64,000 nt of DNA from Gemmatimonadaceae bacterium (GCA_025358925.1 JANYHT010000062.1:1-64000), one strand, 5' to 3'. Shown: positions 8,472 through 18,338, counted from the first letter of the stretch. Numbers and translations: made by a program. The notes: generated by a model not told the origin, from the sequence alone.

Positions 8472-8643
8472 TCGAGCTCCGTACTCTGAGGTTAACTGCG
8501 AGGGAATGGGGTTCCGCCCCGACATCTGCCATCACTTTGCGAGACCAGTGTGAAAATATCGTGAAAGCGGTTTCATCCGGTGTGACGACCGCGTACGTTT
8601 TCGCGGCACAGGTCCGTTCCGACCCCTTCACATTGCCGGTGCC

Positions 8644-10902
8644 ATGCGACTGACTCTTTGCGGCACGGTGCAGCTATGCGTGGACGGCATAGACGCCGAC
8701 AATCGGGTTGTGCCGTTGCCAGCCAAATCACTGGCGCTGTTGGCGTACTTGTCGCTTGAGCCTGGCGAACACGCTCGCGATGAACTGCGCGGTCTGTTGT
8801 GGGGCGAGTCGCCGGAAGACAAGGCCAACGCGTCATTGCGTCAAGCGCTCAAGCAGTTGCGCGACGCAGTCGGTGATGTGATAAGCATGGAGCATCACTG
8901 TGTCGCGGTGCGCGGCGATGTCGACAGCGACATCGCTGACTTTCGCCGGTTGGTCGAGACGCAGAGTGAGCGTGCCGCAGACTACGACATCCCGCGGTTT
9001 CTCAGCGTCTTGCACATTCGAGAGGTACCGGCTTTTCAGCAGTGGGCAGACCGGACGCGGAATACACTCCTGCGCGAGTACCGCCGCACGCTGTCGGCAA
9101 CAGCACGTAGTGCGTTCGCCAAACGTGATTGGGGACGCGCCCTCGATTTAGCGCGCCGTTGGGAGCAGCTCGACCCGTTCTCCGACGATGCGGCGCACTT
9201 CCACGTCGAGGTGCTGTTTCTGATGGGTGAGCGTGATGCAGCGTTGGCCGCGTTCCGCGACTTTTGTGGGCGTCGTGAACGCGACGACGACATCGCGCCT
9301 GGGCTGGCGCTTCAAGCGTTGGTCGCGCGCATTGAGCAAGCGCCGTCGAGACCGACATCCGTTCGTGCCACCACCGCTCGCCCGTTGCCATTGCCGTCAT
9401 TCAATGCAGGGCTGATCGGTCGCGAACGGGAGTGGGGCGCGCTCATGCAAGCATGGCACGCGCTCACAAGTGGCCGCGGCGGTGTGGCGTACATTGAAGG
9501 AGTTGCCGGCATTGGAAAGTCACGCCTTGCCGACGACGTTGCGCGTTTCGCGACCGCTCAGAAATGCACCGTGCTGCGCGGCCGTGCGTTTTACGCCGGG
9601 TTGGACGCCCCGTTCGGACCGGTACTCGACATGTTGCGCGGCGCCGTTGCGGCGCCGGGTGCGGCGGGGGCCGATGGCGCATGGCTCGCTGAAGTGGGCC
9701 GCATCGTACCAGAGATTCGTCACGAGTTTCCGTCGCTGCCACAACCGGCCCGGGCCCCTACAGCAGACGGCTCGTTGTTGCACGAAGGGGTGGCGCAGCT
9801 CCTACGCGCGGTGGCCGAGGAGCGGCGCGTACTCATCGTGATCGACGACCTGCAGTGGTGCGACGCGGACAGTTGCAACCTTGTGCACTATCTCGTGCAT
9901 CGCCTGCAGGACGCGCCGATACTTTGGTGCATGACGGTGACGTTGGGCGTTGTTGAACGCGATACACCCGCTGCGCGATTGGCCCGTGCGCTTCGCTCTG
10001 CTGCCGCTGCGGCGCGGATCACCCTCGCGCCATTGTCACAGGAGGAGGTGCGACAGCTCATTCGCGCGCTCGGGCACCTTACACATGCCGACGGTGCGCG
10101 ACGACTCTCAAAACGCGTGCACGAAGTGACTGGTGGCAATGCACTTTACGTTGTGGAGCTGTTGAAGACGCTCTTCGTGCGCGGTTGGCTTACGGTGGAC
10201 CCGGCTACGCAGGCATGGCGTAGTACCGGCTCCGACTCCGACTCCGACGATTTGCTGACGAGTGAACTTTTCCCCGACGTGCGCACCGCCATCGCCGAGC
10301 GTGTCGCGGCATTGCCGGTCGAACAGCACGCCCTGTTACTGACGATCGCCGCGACGGGGAGCGGATGTCATACAAGCCTGTTGTCGTACGTGCATGGCAT
10401 CTCGCGCCTCCGTGCCGCGCAAGTGTGCGACACGCTCGTGGATCGTCACTTGGTGCGTGAGGTCGATAGCCACTATGTCTGCTCGCACACGGTGATTGCG
10501 AGCGTCGTCCTCGACACGATGGGCGCATCACGACAGCGCGAGGTACACCGCATGATCGCGTTTGCACTCACCGACGCGGCGGAAAGCGTGCGTCGGATCG
10601 TGGACCCTGGTGCAATCGCGCGCCACGCCGAGGCGGGGGGTGAGCACGCCATGGCGCATCGGTATTCGCTCGTTGCCAGTGCGCAGTGTGTCGAGCAGTC
10701 CGCGTGGGACGATGCCCTTACATGGCTCGACCTGGCGACGTCATGCGCCTCCACGCTTGAGCAAGTACGCGAGGCCGATGACGCAACGGCGGCATTGCTT
10801 GGTCGCCCGAATTGGGGAGCGGCCACACCGCGTATCGATGTAAGCCGAACACCGATTCAGCGTGAGAGCATCGGACGTAGCGACCTCGATCTGCTGCGCT
10901 GA
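8644..10902 (+). CDS. SARP/BTAD-type transcriptional regulator with AAA/NB-ARC-like ATPase
   Basis: 752 residues. Residues 1-90 form an OmpR-like winged-helix DNA-binding region ('LAYLSLEPGEHARDELRGLL', 'ASLRQALKQLR'); residues about 95-235 a BTAD helical domain ('FAKRDWGRALDLARRWEQLD'); from about 255 an ATPase with Walker A 'GVAGIGKS' (286-293) and Walker B 'VLIVIDDLQWCD', then winged-helix and helical repeats. This is the AfsR/SARP plan without a long C-terminal sensor. It is divergently transcribed from the small peptide gene, with about 170 bases between the two starts, so it may control the peptide/adaptor operon. The ATG at 8644 opens directly on the DNA-binding domain; no strong ribosome site is visible. 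Confidence 0.85.
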   Translation: MRLTLCGTVQLCVDGIDADNRVVPLPAKSLALLAYLSLEPGEHARDELRGLLWGESPEDKANASLRQALKQLRDAVGDVISMEHHCVAVRGDVDSDIADFRRLVETQSERAADYDIPRFLSVLHIREVPAFQQWADRTRNTLLREYRRTLSATARSAFAKRDWGRALDLARRWEQLDPFSDDAAHFHVEVLFLMGERDAALAAFRDFCGRRERDDDIAPGLALQALVARIEQAPSRPTSVRATTARPLPLPSFNAGLIGREREWGALMQAWHALTSGRGGVAYIEGVAGIGKSRLADDVARFATAQKCTVLRGRAFYAGLDAPFGPVLDMLRGAVAAPGAAGADGAWLAEVGRIVPEIRHEFPSLPQPARAPTADGSLLHEGVAQLLRAVAEERRVLIVIDDLQWCDADSCNLVHYLVHRLQDAPILWCMTVTLGVVERDTPAARLARALRSAAAAARITLAPLSQEEVRQLIRALGHLTHADGARRLSKRVHEVTGGNALYVVELLKTLFVRGWLTVDPATQAWRSTGSDSDSDDLLTSELFPDVRTAIAERVAALPVEQHALLLTIAATGSGCHTSLLSYVHGISRLRAAQVCDTLVDRHLVREVDSHYVCSHTVIASVVLDTMGASRQREVHRMIAFALTDAAESVRRIVDPGAIARHAEAGGEHAMAHRYSLVASAQCVEQSAWDDALTWLDLATSCASTLEQVREADDATAALLGRPNWGAATPRIDVSRTPIQRESIGRSDLDLLR

Positions 10903-11053
10903 TGTGGTGCCTCACGCCATTCTGCAGAACTGCTCACGCTATTCGGTACGGTGAGTTTCTAACGTATCCCGATGGCTTTCCGTGGGGCGTGGTGACCTTT
11001 CGGCGCCGGGGTATGCGCGCTAGCCGGGTAGCATGATGCGAAGCGAGCAGTAG

Positions 11054-12039
11054 CTACCACACACGCTCAGGAACACCCGCGAGTGTAAGAAGATCGTAGA
11101 GATCGGACACGGTCTCACGCCCTCTCTGCTGACAATGAGAAAACACCACGCGTTGGCGCGCACGAGAGAGCGCGACGAAAAACGTAGATATGCCCTCTTG
11201 GTCTCCATGCCTGTGATACCGCCATCCGATATCGTCCAGGTCGACGAAGACCACGGTGTCGTACTCCAGCCCCTTGCTTTTGTGAATGGTAAGGAGCGGC
11301 GTCTCGCCCACGCCGCGCGAGCGCGCCGCGCACTCTGCCCACGAACCCGCGCCTTCTGCCGCCGTCGACAAGTACGCGAGCAGAGCCTTGGTTGCGAGTT
11401 CGAGACTATCGCCAACCGCGTACTCTGGCATCGCGCGCGAGCGCGCGCTCAGCGACAGGAACTCGATCACGCTGATCCCGGCGTCAAGCGCCGCCGCGCC
11501 TGACGCCGGGATGTCGTACAGATCAGCGCGCAGGCCGCAGACGAACTTCGACAGCTCGCGGTCGATTCGCGCCAGCCCGACATCGTCGTCCGCCGCTACC
11601 GCGCGGAGTGAGCGCAGGAATTCTATCGCCGTCGCCCACGCTCTCGGCGCCGGCCGCCGAAGCGCGACGTCGAAGACGGCGAGCACCATGTCCGTTAGCG
11701 ACTCTGCCATCACATCTTGAATGCTAAGCCGACCGACATACTGGCTCTCGTTTCGCAGTCGGAGTCCTGCGCCCTCGAACGGCCCTGTCAGTCGATCATA
11801 TACGAGGTCAACTCTCTTTCGAGCGACAATAGCGTAGTCATGCGGTGCGAGTCCGCGCTCACTCATATCGTCGCGGATCCACTCCGCTAGATGTCGGGCC
11901 TCAGCCTCGTACGACGGAAACGACCAAATCGCTGCAGCGTCGCCCACAACATTTCCGGTCACGCGCGACTCGGCGGCGAGACTCGTTTCCGCAAGAGTCG
12001 TCGCAATCGCATGCTGCAGCCGAACGAGCTCCGGCGACG
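11054..12039 (-). pseudogene. UvrD/Rep-like helicase, C-terminal remnant
   Basis: About 325 residues of helicase domain 2 remain. They include 'SPELVRLQHAIA' near the 5' end (a motif-IV-like region), 'PLLTIHKSKGLEYDTVVF' (motif V) and 'FFVALSRARQRVVFS' (motif VI, with the arginine finger). The Walker A and B motifs and the whole first RecA domain are missing. The frame stays open upstream past a possible GTG at 11962, then breaks near 12040-12095, exactly where the oppositely oriented GIY-YIG-type remnant begins. The C-terminus is intact. Helicases of this type occur in DNA repair and in phage-defence systems such as Gabija; which applies cannot be told from the fragment. It cannot be an active helicase alone. 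Confidence 0.75.
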
Positions 12040-12922
12040 AGCGCCGACGACCTTGCAGCGGAGTTGGCGGGGATCGAGGAATCAGCGTCTGACCTCACCT
12101 CGCTGAAGCACGTGCGGCCGCGCGCCGAGATTCGGGCGGCGGAGGAGATCGCCTCACGGCAGCCGTGCCCCGACTTCGAGATCTACAGGCCACTCTTCAA
12201 GGCGGTGCAGGAGCAGATCCAGAGCGGCATCCGGAAGACCGGGCGCTTCGCGGCCACCAACAATCACGTCCGCGCTGGCGACTTCTTTATCCTCGGCGGC
12301 CAGATAGTCTACATCGCCGAGATGGGGCCGATCACCTCCACGCCGGAGGGCCCGAATGCACGTCTCCGAGCGATCTTCAACAATGGGACGGAGAGCAACC
12401 TGCTTCTCCGCTCGCTCCAGAACGCGCTGTACAAGGACGACGCGGGCCGCCGGGTGACGGAGTCGGATGCTGGCCCCCTCTCCGCCGCCGCGGCCGAGGA
12501 GGGAGAGCTGGCCAACGGCACGGTGTACGTTCTGCGGAGCAGGTCCGAGTTGCCTGCGATTGCCACGCGGCGGGAGCTGATCCACAAGATTGGGGTGACG
12601 GGCGGTGACGGGCAGCGGCGCATCGCAAACGCGAAGCTCGATGCGACCTACTTGTTGGCGGATGTGGAGGTGGACACGACGTATGTGCTGTACCACGTCA
12701 ACCGGACGAAGCTGGAGAATTTGCTACATCGGTTCTTTGCGCCAGGGCGGCTGGAGATCACAATCACTGATCGCTTCGGAAATCCGGTCTCTCCCCGGGA
12801 GTGGTTCCAGGTGCCGTTTGTTCGTCATCGACGAAGCCATCGAGCGTATCCGGGACGGTAGCATCACGGAGTACCGTTACGATCCGTCCCGCGCCGCACT
12901 TGTTCGCCTCGACGCTCCGTGA
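12040..12922 (+). pseudogene. GIY-YIG nuclease-family protein, 5'-truncated and frameshifted
   Basis: The frame from about 12040 ('SADDLAAELAGIEESASDL') reads as the C-terminal half of a protein family I recall as GIY-YIG nuclease-like, with 'HVRPRAEIRAAEEIA', 'RAGDFFILGGQIVYIAEMG' and 'NGTESNLLLRSLQNALYK', then 'VYVLRSRSE...HKIGVTGGDGQRRIANAK', a GIY-YIG-like block. The N-terminal half is absent. Near the 3' end a one-base shift in the TTT at 12817-12819 breaks the frame (stop at 12861); in the other frame 'FVIDEAIERIRDGSITEYRY' continues to the natural stop at 12922. Two independent lesions argue for a pseudogene. It is joined head to head to the helicase remnant. Confidence 0.72.
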
Positions 12923-13304
12923 ACCACGCTTGAGAGGCGCCCTCGTTCCGTCGATACATCGCGAGAGCGCACACGACGCACGTTGAACCTGGCGCGTCAC
13001 CCGTTCCGCACATGCTGTTCGGCACGGCGCAGGAGACGACAGCGCTTCCCGTCGACGAAACTGGAGCGGCGACCGACCCCTTGAGCGTTTGCGAAGACAG
13101 GCGGTCCAAGAACATCGCGTGCGCCCACGACGTTGCCAAACTGCCAGCCGGTCTTTGCATTCCATGGTTCAACTCTCGTGCTGCCTGCAGAGCACAGCTG
13201 GGCCGGTCACAAGACCGGCCCCGCTGCAAATTATCGTGAGGAATTTCTACGGAATACTGTGGCCAAACCCCTGCGGAATGGCGTGAGGCGCCACACGCTG
13301 ACTA
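12923..13304. other. Gene-poor stretch with a hairpin
   Basis: About 380 bases between the GIY-YIG remnant and the pilC stop. Open frames exist on both strands but are rich in Arg, Cys and Ser and match no family I know, so I call no gene here. A perfect hairpin sits at 13200-13221. Confidence 0.6.
13200..13221. terminator. GC-rich hairpin, possible terminator
   Basis: Arms GGGCCGGTC (13200-13208) and GACCGGCCC (13213-13221) pair perfectly around ACAA. No T-run follows on either side, so it is either a weak terminator between the remnant gene and the leftward pil operon or a small inverted repeat. Confidence 0.4.
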
Positions 13305-14501
13305 CTACTTCACCGCGTTCACCATGTCGAAGATCGGCAAGTACATCGCCACCACCATACCACCCACCACCACGCCCAAGAACACGATCATGATCGGCTC
13401 CAACAACGAGAGCAACGCACTCACCGACGCGTCCACTTCGTCGTCATAAAAGTCCGCGATCTTGCTGAGCATCTCGTCGAGTCCACCGGTCTGCTCACCA
13501 ACCGCGATCATGCTGATCACCATAGGCGGAAACACTTTGCTCTTCTGCAACGGACCCGCAATCGTCTCACCACCCGCAATACTCGCTCGGCTCCCCATGA
13601 TGGCGTCTTGCACGACGCGATTGCCAGCGGTGCGTGCCGTGATTTCGAGTCCGTCAAGAATGCTGACACCAGACGAAATGAGGGTGCCCAAGGTGCGTGT
13701 GAAACGCGACACCGCCGACTTGCGCAACACATCGCCCAACACTGGCGCGTGCAACAGCAAGCGATCAATCACCAGCTGCCCATTGGGCGTCGCATAGTAC
13801 TTCTTGATGACGTAGCCGAGCCCGGCGATACCCAAAATGAGCGCCCACCAGTACGCGTTTAAGAACGTCGAGGCTCCGATCACAATGCGCGTCGGCAGGG
13901 GGAGTTCCATGCCCACACTGGAGAACATGCTGGCGAACACGGGAATAACCTTCCACAGCAAGATCACCACGCATAAACCGGCGACACACATAATCACGGT
14001 GGGATAGATCATCGCACCTTTTACTTTGCGCACCAACGCATCGTTCTTTTCCATGAAGACCGCAAGTCGATTGAGAATGGTGTCGAGAATACCACCCGCC
14101 TCACCAGCCGCGACCATGTTCGTATATAGATCCGAAAATGCTTTCGGATGTTTCTTCATCGCGTCGGCGACGGTGTTGCCCGATTCGACATCGAATACGA
14201 CGTCCCGCACCACCGCTGACAGCGCTTTGTTTTCGCTTTGCTTACTCAGAATATCAAGCGCCTGCACCAACGGCAAACCGGCGTTGATCATCGTTGAAAA
14301 CTGTCGCGTAAAAATCACAATGTCGCGCATGCTGATGCCGCCACCAGATTTCTTCGCGCGTACTTTTTCTTCGTCGACCTTGATGATGGTCAGACGTTGA
14401 CGACGGAGCTGCGCGACCACATCATCGCGATTGGACGCATCAATGGTCGACGACTTGAGCTCGCCGTTGGTGTTGCGTGCGGTATACGTAAATGTCGGCA
14501 T
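13305..14501 (-). CDS. pilC: Type IV pilus inner-membrane platform protein PilC
   Basis: 398 residues, the usual length for the GspF/PilC family. It opens 'MPTFTYTARNTNGELKSSTI', a typical PilC N-terminus, and has two repeated GspF domains. Membrane segments lie near residue 170 ('VIMCVAGLCVVILLWKVIPV'), 220 and the C-terminus ('IMIVFLGVVVGGMVVAMYLP'). Conserved family stretches include 'FTRQFSTMINAGLPLVQALD' and 'VGEQTGGLDEMLSKIADFYD'. PilC anchors the PilB and PilT motors below the growing pilus. It is the last gene of a leftward operon; the PilT gene ends about 30 bases upstream of its start. Confidence 0.95.
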   Translation of the reverse strand: MPTFTYTARNTNGELKSSTIDASNRDDVVAQLRRQRLTIIKVDEEKVRAKKSGGGISMRDIVIFTRQFSTMINAGLPLVQALDILSKQSENKALSAVVRDVVFDVESGNTVADAMKKHPKAFSDLYTNMVAAGEAGGILDTILNRLAVFMEKNDALVRKVKGAMIYPTVIMCVAGLCVVILLWKVIPVFASMFSSVGMELPLPTRIVIGASTFLNAYWWALILGIAGLGYVIKKYYATPNGQLVIDRLLLHAPVLGDVLRKSAVSRFTRTLGTLISSGVSILDGLEITARTAGNRVVQDAIMGSRASIAGGETIAGPLQKSKVFPPMVISMIAVGEQTGGLDEMLSKIADFYDDEVDASVSALLSLLEPIMIVFLGVVVGGMVVAMYLPIFDMVNAVK

Positions 14502-14531
14502 CGTTTGGCTCCTGAATTCCTATACAGCGGG

Positions 14532-15701
14532 TTAGCGGCGTACCGCGCCCGCCAGCGGGCGCTCACCTGAGCGGGACTGCGCGGCAGAGTTGCCCGACGT
14601 CGACGTGTCGCCGTCTGGGCCTTTGCCGATCATGCGGAGAAACTCATTCGGATCGCCCGACGCGCGCATGCATTCATCAGCGCTCACGGCACGATTCACA
14701 TACAACTGATACAGCGCATCGTTGAGCGTTTGCATGCCGAATTTTTTACCGGCCTGCATCTGCGAGTAGATCTGATGCACTTTGTCGTCGCGGATGAGCG
14801 ACCGAATGGCGGGCGTCACGACCAGAATCTCCGCCGCCATCGCTCGACCTTTGCCTGAAATTTTCGGCAGCAGTACTTGGGTGATGATGCCCTCAAGTAC
14901 GAACGCCAACTGCGCTCGGACCTGACTTTGCTGATGACTCGGGAACACGTCGATGATTCGATTGATTGCTTCGGCCGCACTGTTGGTGTGCAACGTAGCA
15001 AACACCAAATGGCCAGTCTCAGCTATGGTCAGGGCGGCCTGAATCGTTTCAAGGTCGCGCATTTCGCCAATCAGAATGACGTCGGGATCTTCACGCAGCG
15101 CATACTTGAGTGCGGACGCGAAGCTCTTCGTGTCGGCACCGACCTCGCGCTGATTGATGATGCAGTTGCGATGTTTGTGAATGAACTCAATCGGATCCTC
15201 CACGGTGATGATATGGCCGCGTCGTTCCGTGTTGATCTTGTCGATCATGGCAGCGAGCGTCGTGCTCTTTCCAGAACCCGTCGGGCCAGTCACCAGCACC
15301 AAACCGCGCGGACGTTCGGCCATGCCGGCGATGACGGGCGCGAGATTGAGATCTGCGAACGTCTTGATCGCAAACGGAATTTGCCGGATGACCATGCTCA
15401 CGCAGCCGCGTTGCTTGAACACGTTGCCGCGAAAACGCGAGAGATTGGCGATGCCGAATGAAAAGTCGAGCTCGTCCTCCATCTCGAAACGTTTCTTCTG
15501 ATTTTCTGTGAGGACCGAATACGCCAACTGTAGCGTGTCACGCGGTGTGAGTACGTGATCAACCGTTGAGCTGACGATATCGCCATCAACGCGCAGCTTT
15601 GGTCGATCGCCTGCAGAGATATGCAGGTCGGACGCGTCCTTCCCGATCATTTCGTCGAGGAGTGTGCGCAGCGAAACGGGGGATTGTGTCGGAGCAGTCA
15701 T
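14532..15701 (-). CDS. pilT: Type IV pilus retraction ATPase PilT
   Basis: 389 residues. Walker A GPTGSGKS is at 139-146, the Asp box 'ITVEDPIEF' follows, and the Walker B region 'EDPDVILIGEMRDLETIQ' and His box 'GHLVFATLHTNSA' are intact. 'AIRSLIRD' (about 298-305) is the PilT-specific AIRNLIRE signature needed for retraction, which separates it from PilB. The C-terminal 25 residues are Ser/Gly-rich. PilT drives pilus disassembly for twitching and DNA uptake. It lies between pilB (about 95 bases upstream) and pilC. Confidence 0.95.
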   Translation of the reverse strand: MTAPTQSPVSLRTLLDEMIGKDASDLHISAGDRPKLRVDGDIVSSTVDHVLTPRDTLQLAYSVLTENQKKRFEMEDELDFSFGIANLSRFRGNVFKQRGCVSMVIRQIPFAIKTFADLNLAPVIAGMAERPRGLVLVTGPTGSGKSTTLAAMIDKINTERRGHIITVEDPIEFIHKHRNCIINQREVGADTKSFASALKYALREDPDVILIGEMRDLETIQAALTIAETGHLVFATLHTNSAAEAINRIIDVFPSHQQSQVRAQLAFVLEGIITQVLLPKISGKGRAMAAEILVVTPAIRSLIRDDKVHQIYSQMQAGKKFGMQTLNDALYQLYVNRAVSADECMRASGDPNEFLRMIGKGPDGDTSTSGNSAAQSRSGERPLAGAVRR

Positions 15702-15795
15702 CGGTCAGCGAGCGGGATTCGGGAGGGGAGCAGCCGACGGCAACCCCGATAAGGACGAACGACGTAGTGCGATGGATACCCAGCGCCGCGAGGCA

Positions 15796-17640
15796 TCAAC
15801 TGGATGTTTCGCGGATCACTTGATCGAGCATGACAACACCTTTGAGGACTTTGAGCCAGCCGTCCATGCGCAGTGAGAGCATGCCTTCGGTAATGGCGGA
15901 GTCGCGCAACACCTGGACGTCCACGTTTTGCATCACGAGCTTTTTGATAGTCGGCGTCATAAACATCACTTCGTAAAGACCTTGCCGACCTTTCAGTCCG
16001 GTCCCCGCGCACGCGTCGCAACCATGCCCCTTGAAGAACGGGAGCTCGCTGATGGTTGTGTCGAGCGACAGATTGACGAGAAACGGCGCAGCCTCCGCCG
16101 AGGCGTTGCGCTTGGCGTCTTGCAGCACGTCGTCTGTGAATCGCAATTCGCGCAGCGTGGTACCAGCTTTCACTTTCGCGCCGCTGAGCTCTGCCGCATC
16201 CGGTACATACTTCACTTTGCAGCGATTACAGATGCGGCGCACCAAGCGCTGCGCCAGAATGAGATTGAGCGCTGAGGCAACATTGAACGGCTCCAATCCC
16301 ATATCGAGAAGGCGCGTAATCGTTTCAGGTGCGGAGTTGGTGTGCAGGGTGCTCATGACCATGTGGCCCGTGAGCGCGGCCTTAATCGCGATGCCACCGG
16401 TTTCCAAATCTCGAATTTCGCCAACCATAATGACGTTCGGATCTTGACGAAGAAACGCCTTCAGTGCCGCTGCAAACGTCATACCGATTTCGGTGCGTAC
16501 CTGTACCTGATTGATGCCGAAGAGATTGTACTCGACGGGATCTTCCGCGGTCATAATATTGACGTCGCCATTATTGATCTTGGACAACGCGGAATATAAG
16601 GTGGTGGTTTTGCCAGAACCTGTTGGTCCAGTCACCAACACCATACCATACGGATTCGAAATCGCTTCCATCAACTCACGCTCGGCGCGCGGTTCGATGC
16701 CGAATTTTTCGAGATCGAGCGTGAGATTGCCTTTGTCGAGAATTCGGAGCACGACTTTCTCGCCGAACAGCGTTGGCAGTACGCTCACACGGAAGTCGAT
16801 GACCTTCTTACCGACTTTCAGCTTGATACGGCCGTCTTGCGGCACGCGGCGTTCCGCGATGTTCAGCGACGCCATAATTTTGAAACGCGAGATGAGGGCC
16901 GCGCGCATCCGGAGCGGCGGCTTCATCACTTCGGCGAGGGCGCCATCAATGCGATATCGCACACGAAGTTCATGCTCGAAGCATTCGAAGTGAATATCCG
17001 ACGCCCCCTTATTCACGGCGTCAACGAGAATGGCATTGATCAATTTGACGACGGGCGCTTCATCAACCTGTGCAGCCAGGACATTTGCGTCAACACTCGC
17101 TTCTTCTTGTGCTTCGATGACTTCCACATCGTCTTCGTCGTTCGCGATGTCTTGCAACAACGACTGCATGTGGATTTCAGTAGCTTCGTAGTGCTTTTCA
17201 ATCGCTGCGCGCATTGAATACTCACCCGCTAACACCGGAACGATGTCGTAGCGCGTGATAAACTTCAGATCGTCTATCACGCCCATCGCCGTTGGATCGG
17301 CGATGGCAACCGTGAGGACGCGTCCCTCGCGCTTGAGCGGGAGCACGATGTGCTTGGATGCCAATTCTGCCGGAATAAGTTTCAGCAGTTTTTGATCAAT
17401 TTCAAAACGCGTGAGATCAATCGCCGGCATGTGGTACTGCCGCGCCAGCATCCGCACCACTTCAGTTTCTGGTACCATTCCCAGGCGAACAACCGTCAGG
17501 CCTATGCGCTGGCCGGGGTGTTGTGCCTGTTCGCTCAACGCTTTGGCCAGATTCTCCGTCGTGAGCAAGCCCTCGCGGACGAGGAGATCGCCCAGTCGTT
17601 CAACAGCGCGAGTGGAAAGAGGAATTGCAGGTGCGGCCAT
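15796..17640 (-). CDS. pilB: Type IV pilus extension ATPase PilB (GspE family)
   Basis: 614 residues. The N-terminal GspE-N/MshEN-like domain ('LGDLLVREGLLTTENLAKAL', about 15-34) is followed by the ATPase core with Walker A GPTGSGKT (338-345), Asp box 'TAEDPVEY', Walker B region 'PNVIMVGEIRDLETGG' and His box 'MSTLHTNSAPET'. A four-Cys zinc site is split between 'CNRC' (471-474) and 'CDAC' (541-544) with an unusually long spacer of about 65 residues. It powers pilus assembly. The ATG at 17640 is five bases after the ComEA-like gene ends, so the two are likely co-transcribed. Confidence 0.95.
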   Translation of the reverse strand: MAAPAIPLSTRAVERLGDLLVREGLLTTENLAKALSEQAQHPGQRIGLTVVRLGMVPETEVVRMLARQYHMPAIDLTRFEIDQKLLKLIPAELASKHIVLPLKREGRVLTVAIADPTAMGVIDDLKFITRYDIVPVLAGEYSMRAAIEKHYEATEIHMQSLLQDIANDEDDVEVIEAQEEASVDANVLAAQVDEAPVVKLINAILVDAVNKGASDIHFECFEHELRVRYRIDGALAEVMKPPLRMRAALISRFKIMASLNIAERRVPQDGRIKLKVGKKVIDFRVSVLPTLFGEKVVLRILDKGNLTLDLEKFGIEPRAERELMEAISNPYGMVLVTGPTGSGKTTTLYSALSKINNGDVNIMTAEDPVEYNLFGINQVQVRTEIGMTFAAALKAFLRQDPNVIMVGEIRDLETGGIAIKAALTGHMVMSTLHTNSAPETITRLLDMGLEPFNVASALNLILAQRLVRRICNRCKVKYVPDAAELSGAKVKAGTTLRELRFTDDVLQDAKRNASAEAAPFLVNLSLDTTISELPFFKGHGCDACAGTGLKGRQGLYEVMFMTPTIKKLVMQNVDVQVLRDSAITEGMLSLRMDGWLKVLKGVVMLDQVIRETSS

Positions 17641-17645
17641 GTGTT

Positions 17646-18251
17646 TTAGAAATGCTGAGAATTCGGTGAAACGAGGTACCTGCGCGACGATCGGATCTCA
17701 CTTTGTAATGGACGGTGCCCACCGCCGAACGTCACGAGAGGGGCGAGGAGTGACACCGTGCGAGCACCGATGCCGCGCACGTGACGCAGGTCGTCAATGG
17801 ACGCATAGGGACCGAGCGAATCTCGACGCGCCAGAATGCGTTTGGCGAGGGCGGGACCGACGCGCGGTAGCCGTTCGAGTTCGTCTGCAGACGCATCGTT
17901 CACGTCGAGCGGATTGGTCGGAGTAGGCACTGTCGGGCCAGTCTCGAGTGTCGGCAGCGACGAGGCAGAACTGGACGATGCTCTTTTTCGCCCTGATCCT
18001 GCACCAGTGCTATTCGTCGCTCGTCTTCGTCGGCGGCCTGACGAATTATTTTTGCGTGCGGAGTCGACTGCCGCGATCTGCGCGCGCAATTCCTCGCCGC
18101 CGAGCGTGGGGGAGGGAACGCGATCGGTGCGTTGGGTCGCTGTTGTGACGTCGTGCTCGAATTGTTGTACGCCAACGAGGCGTACGCCGCCGCCAACGAG
18201 GGCAACGGCTGCAAGAAACATGAGCGCGCGACGTTCGGCGGCGGTGGGCAT
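17646..18251 (-). CDS. ComEA-like helix-hairpin-helix DNA-binding protein
   Basis: 201 residues. A signal or anchor helix at 8-30 ('ALMFLAAVALVGGGVRLVG') is followed by a basic, Ser/Thr-rich linker with 'SSGRRRRRATNSTGAGSGRK' and then by two helix-hairpin-helix motifs: 'DVNDASADELERLPRVGPAL' and 'SIDDLRHVRGIGARTVSLL'. This is the ComEA plan: a membrane-tethered periplasmic protein that binds incoming DNA in natural transformation. Its position directly upstream of pilB, pilT and pilC supports a role in DNA uptake through the type IV pilus. The basic linker is longer than I would expect for ComEA. Confidence 0.85.
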   Translation of the reverse strand: MPTAAERRALMFLAAVALVGGGVRLVGVQQFEHDVTTATQRTDRVPSPTLGGEELRAQIAAVDSARKNNSSGRRRRRATNSTGAGSGRKRASSSSASSLPTLETGPTVPTPTNPLDVNDASADELERLPRVGPALAKRILARRDSLGPYASIDDLRHVRGIGARTVSLLAPLVTFGGGHRPLQSEIRSSRRYLVSPNSQHF

Positions 18252-18338
18252 GACGCATGGTACGGGGATGCGCTCGTAGCTCCGTTACCAATACGGTGCA
18301 CGTACAACCATTCAGACGCGACGCGCGCTGTTCCGAAT

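Noticed and set aside
13160-13185. tRNA-like T-loop string GGTTCAACTC
   Set aside because: No matching acceptor, D or anticodon arms can be folded around it.
12864-13239. Open frames on both strands in the gap before pilC
   Set aside because: Neither has a ribosome site or a recognisable motif, and both are Cys/Arg/Ser-rich, so I treat the stretch as non-coding.
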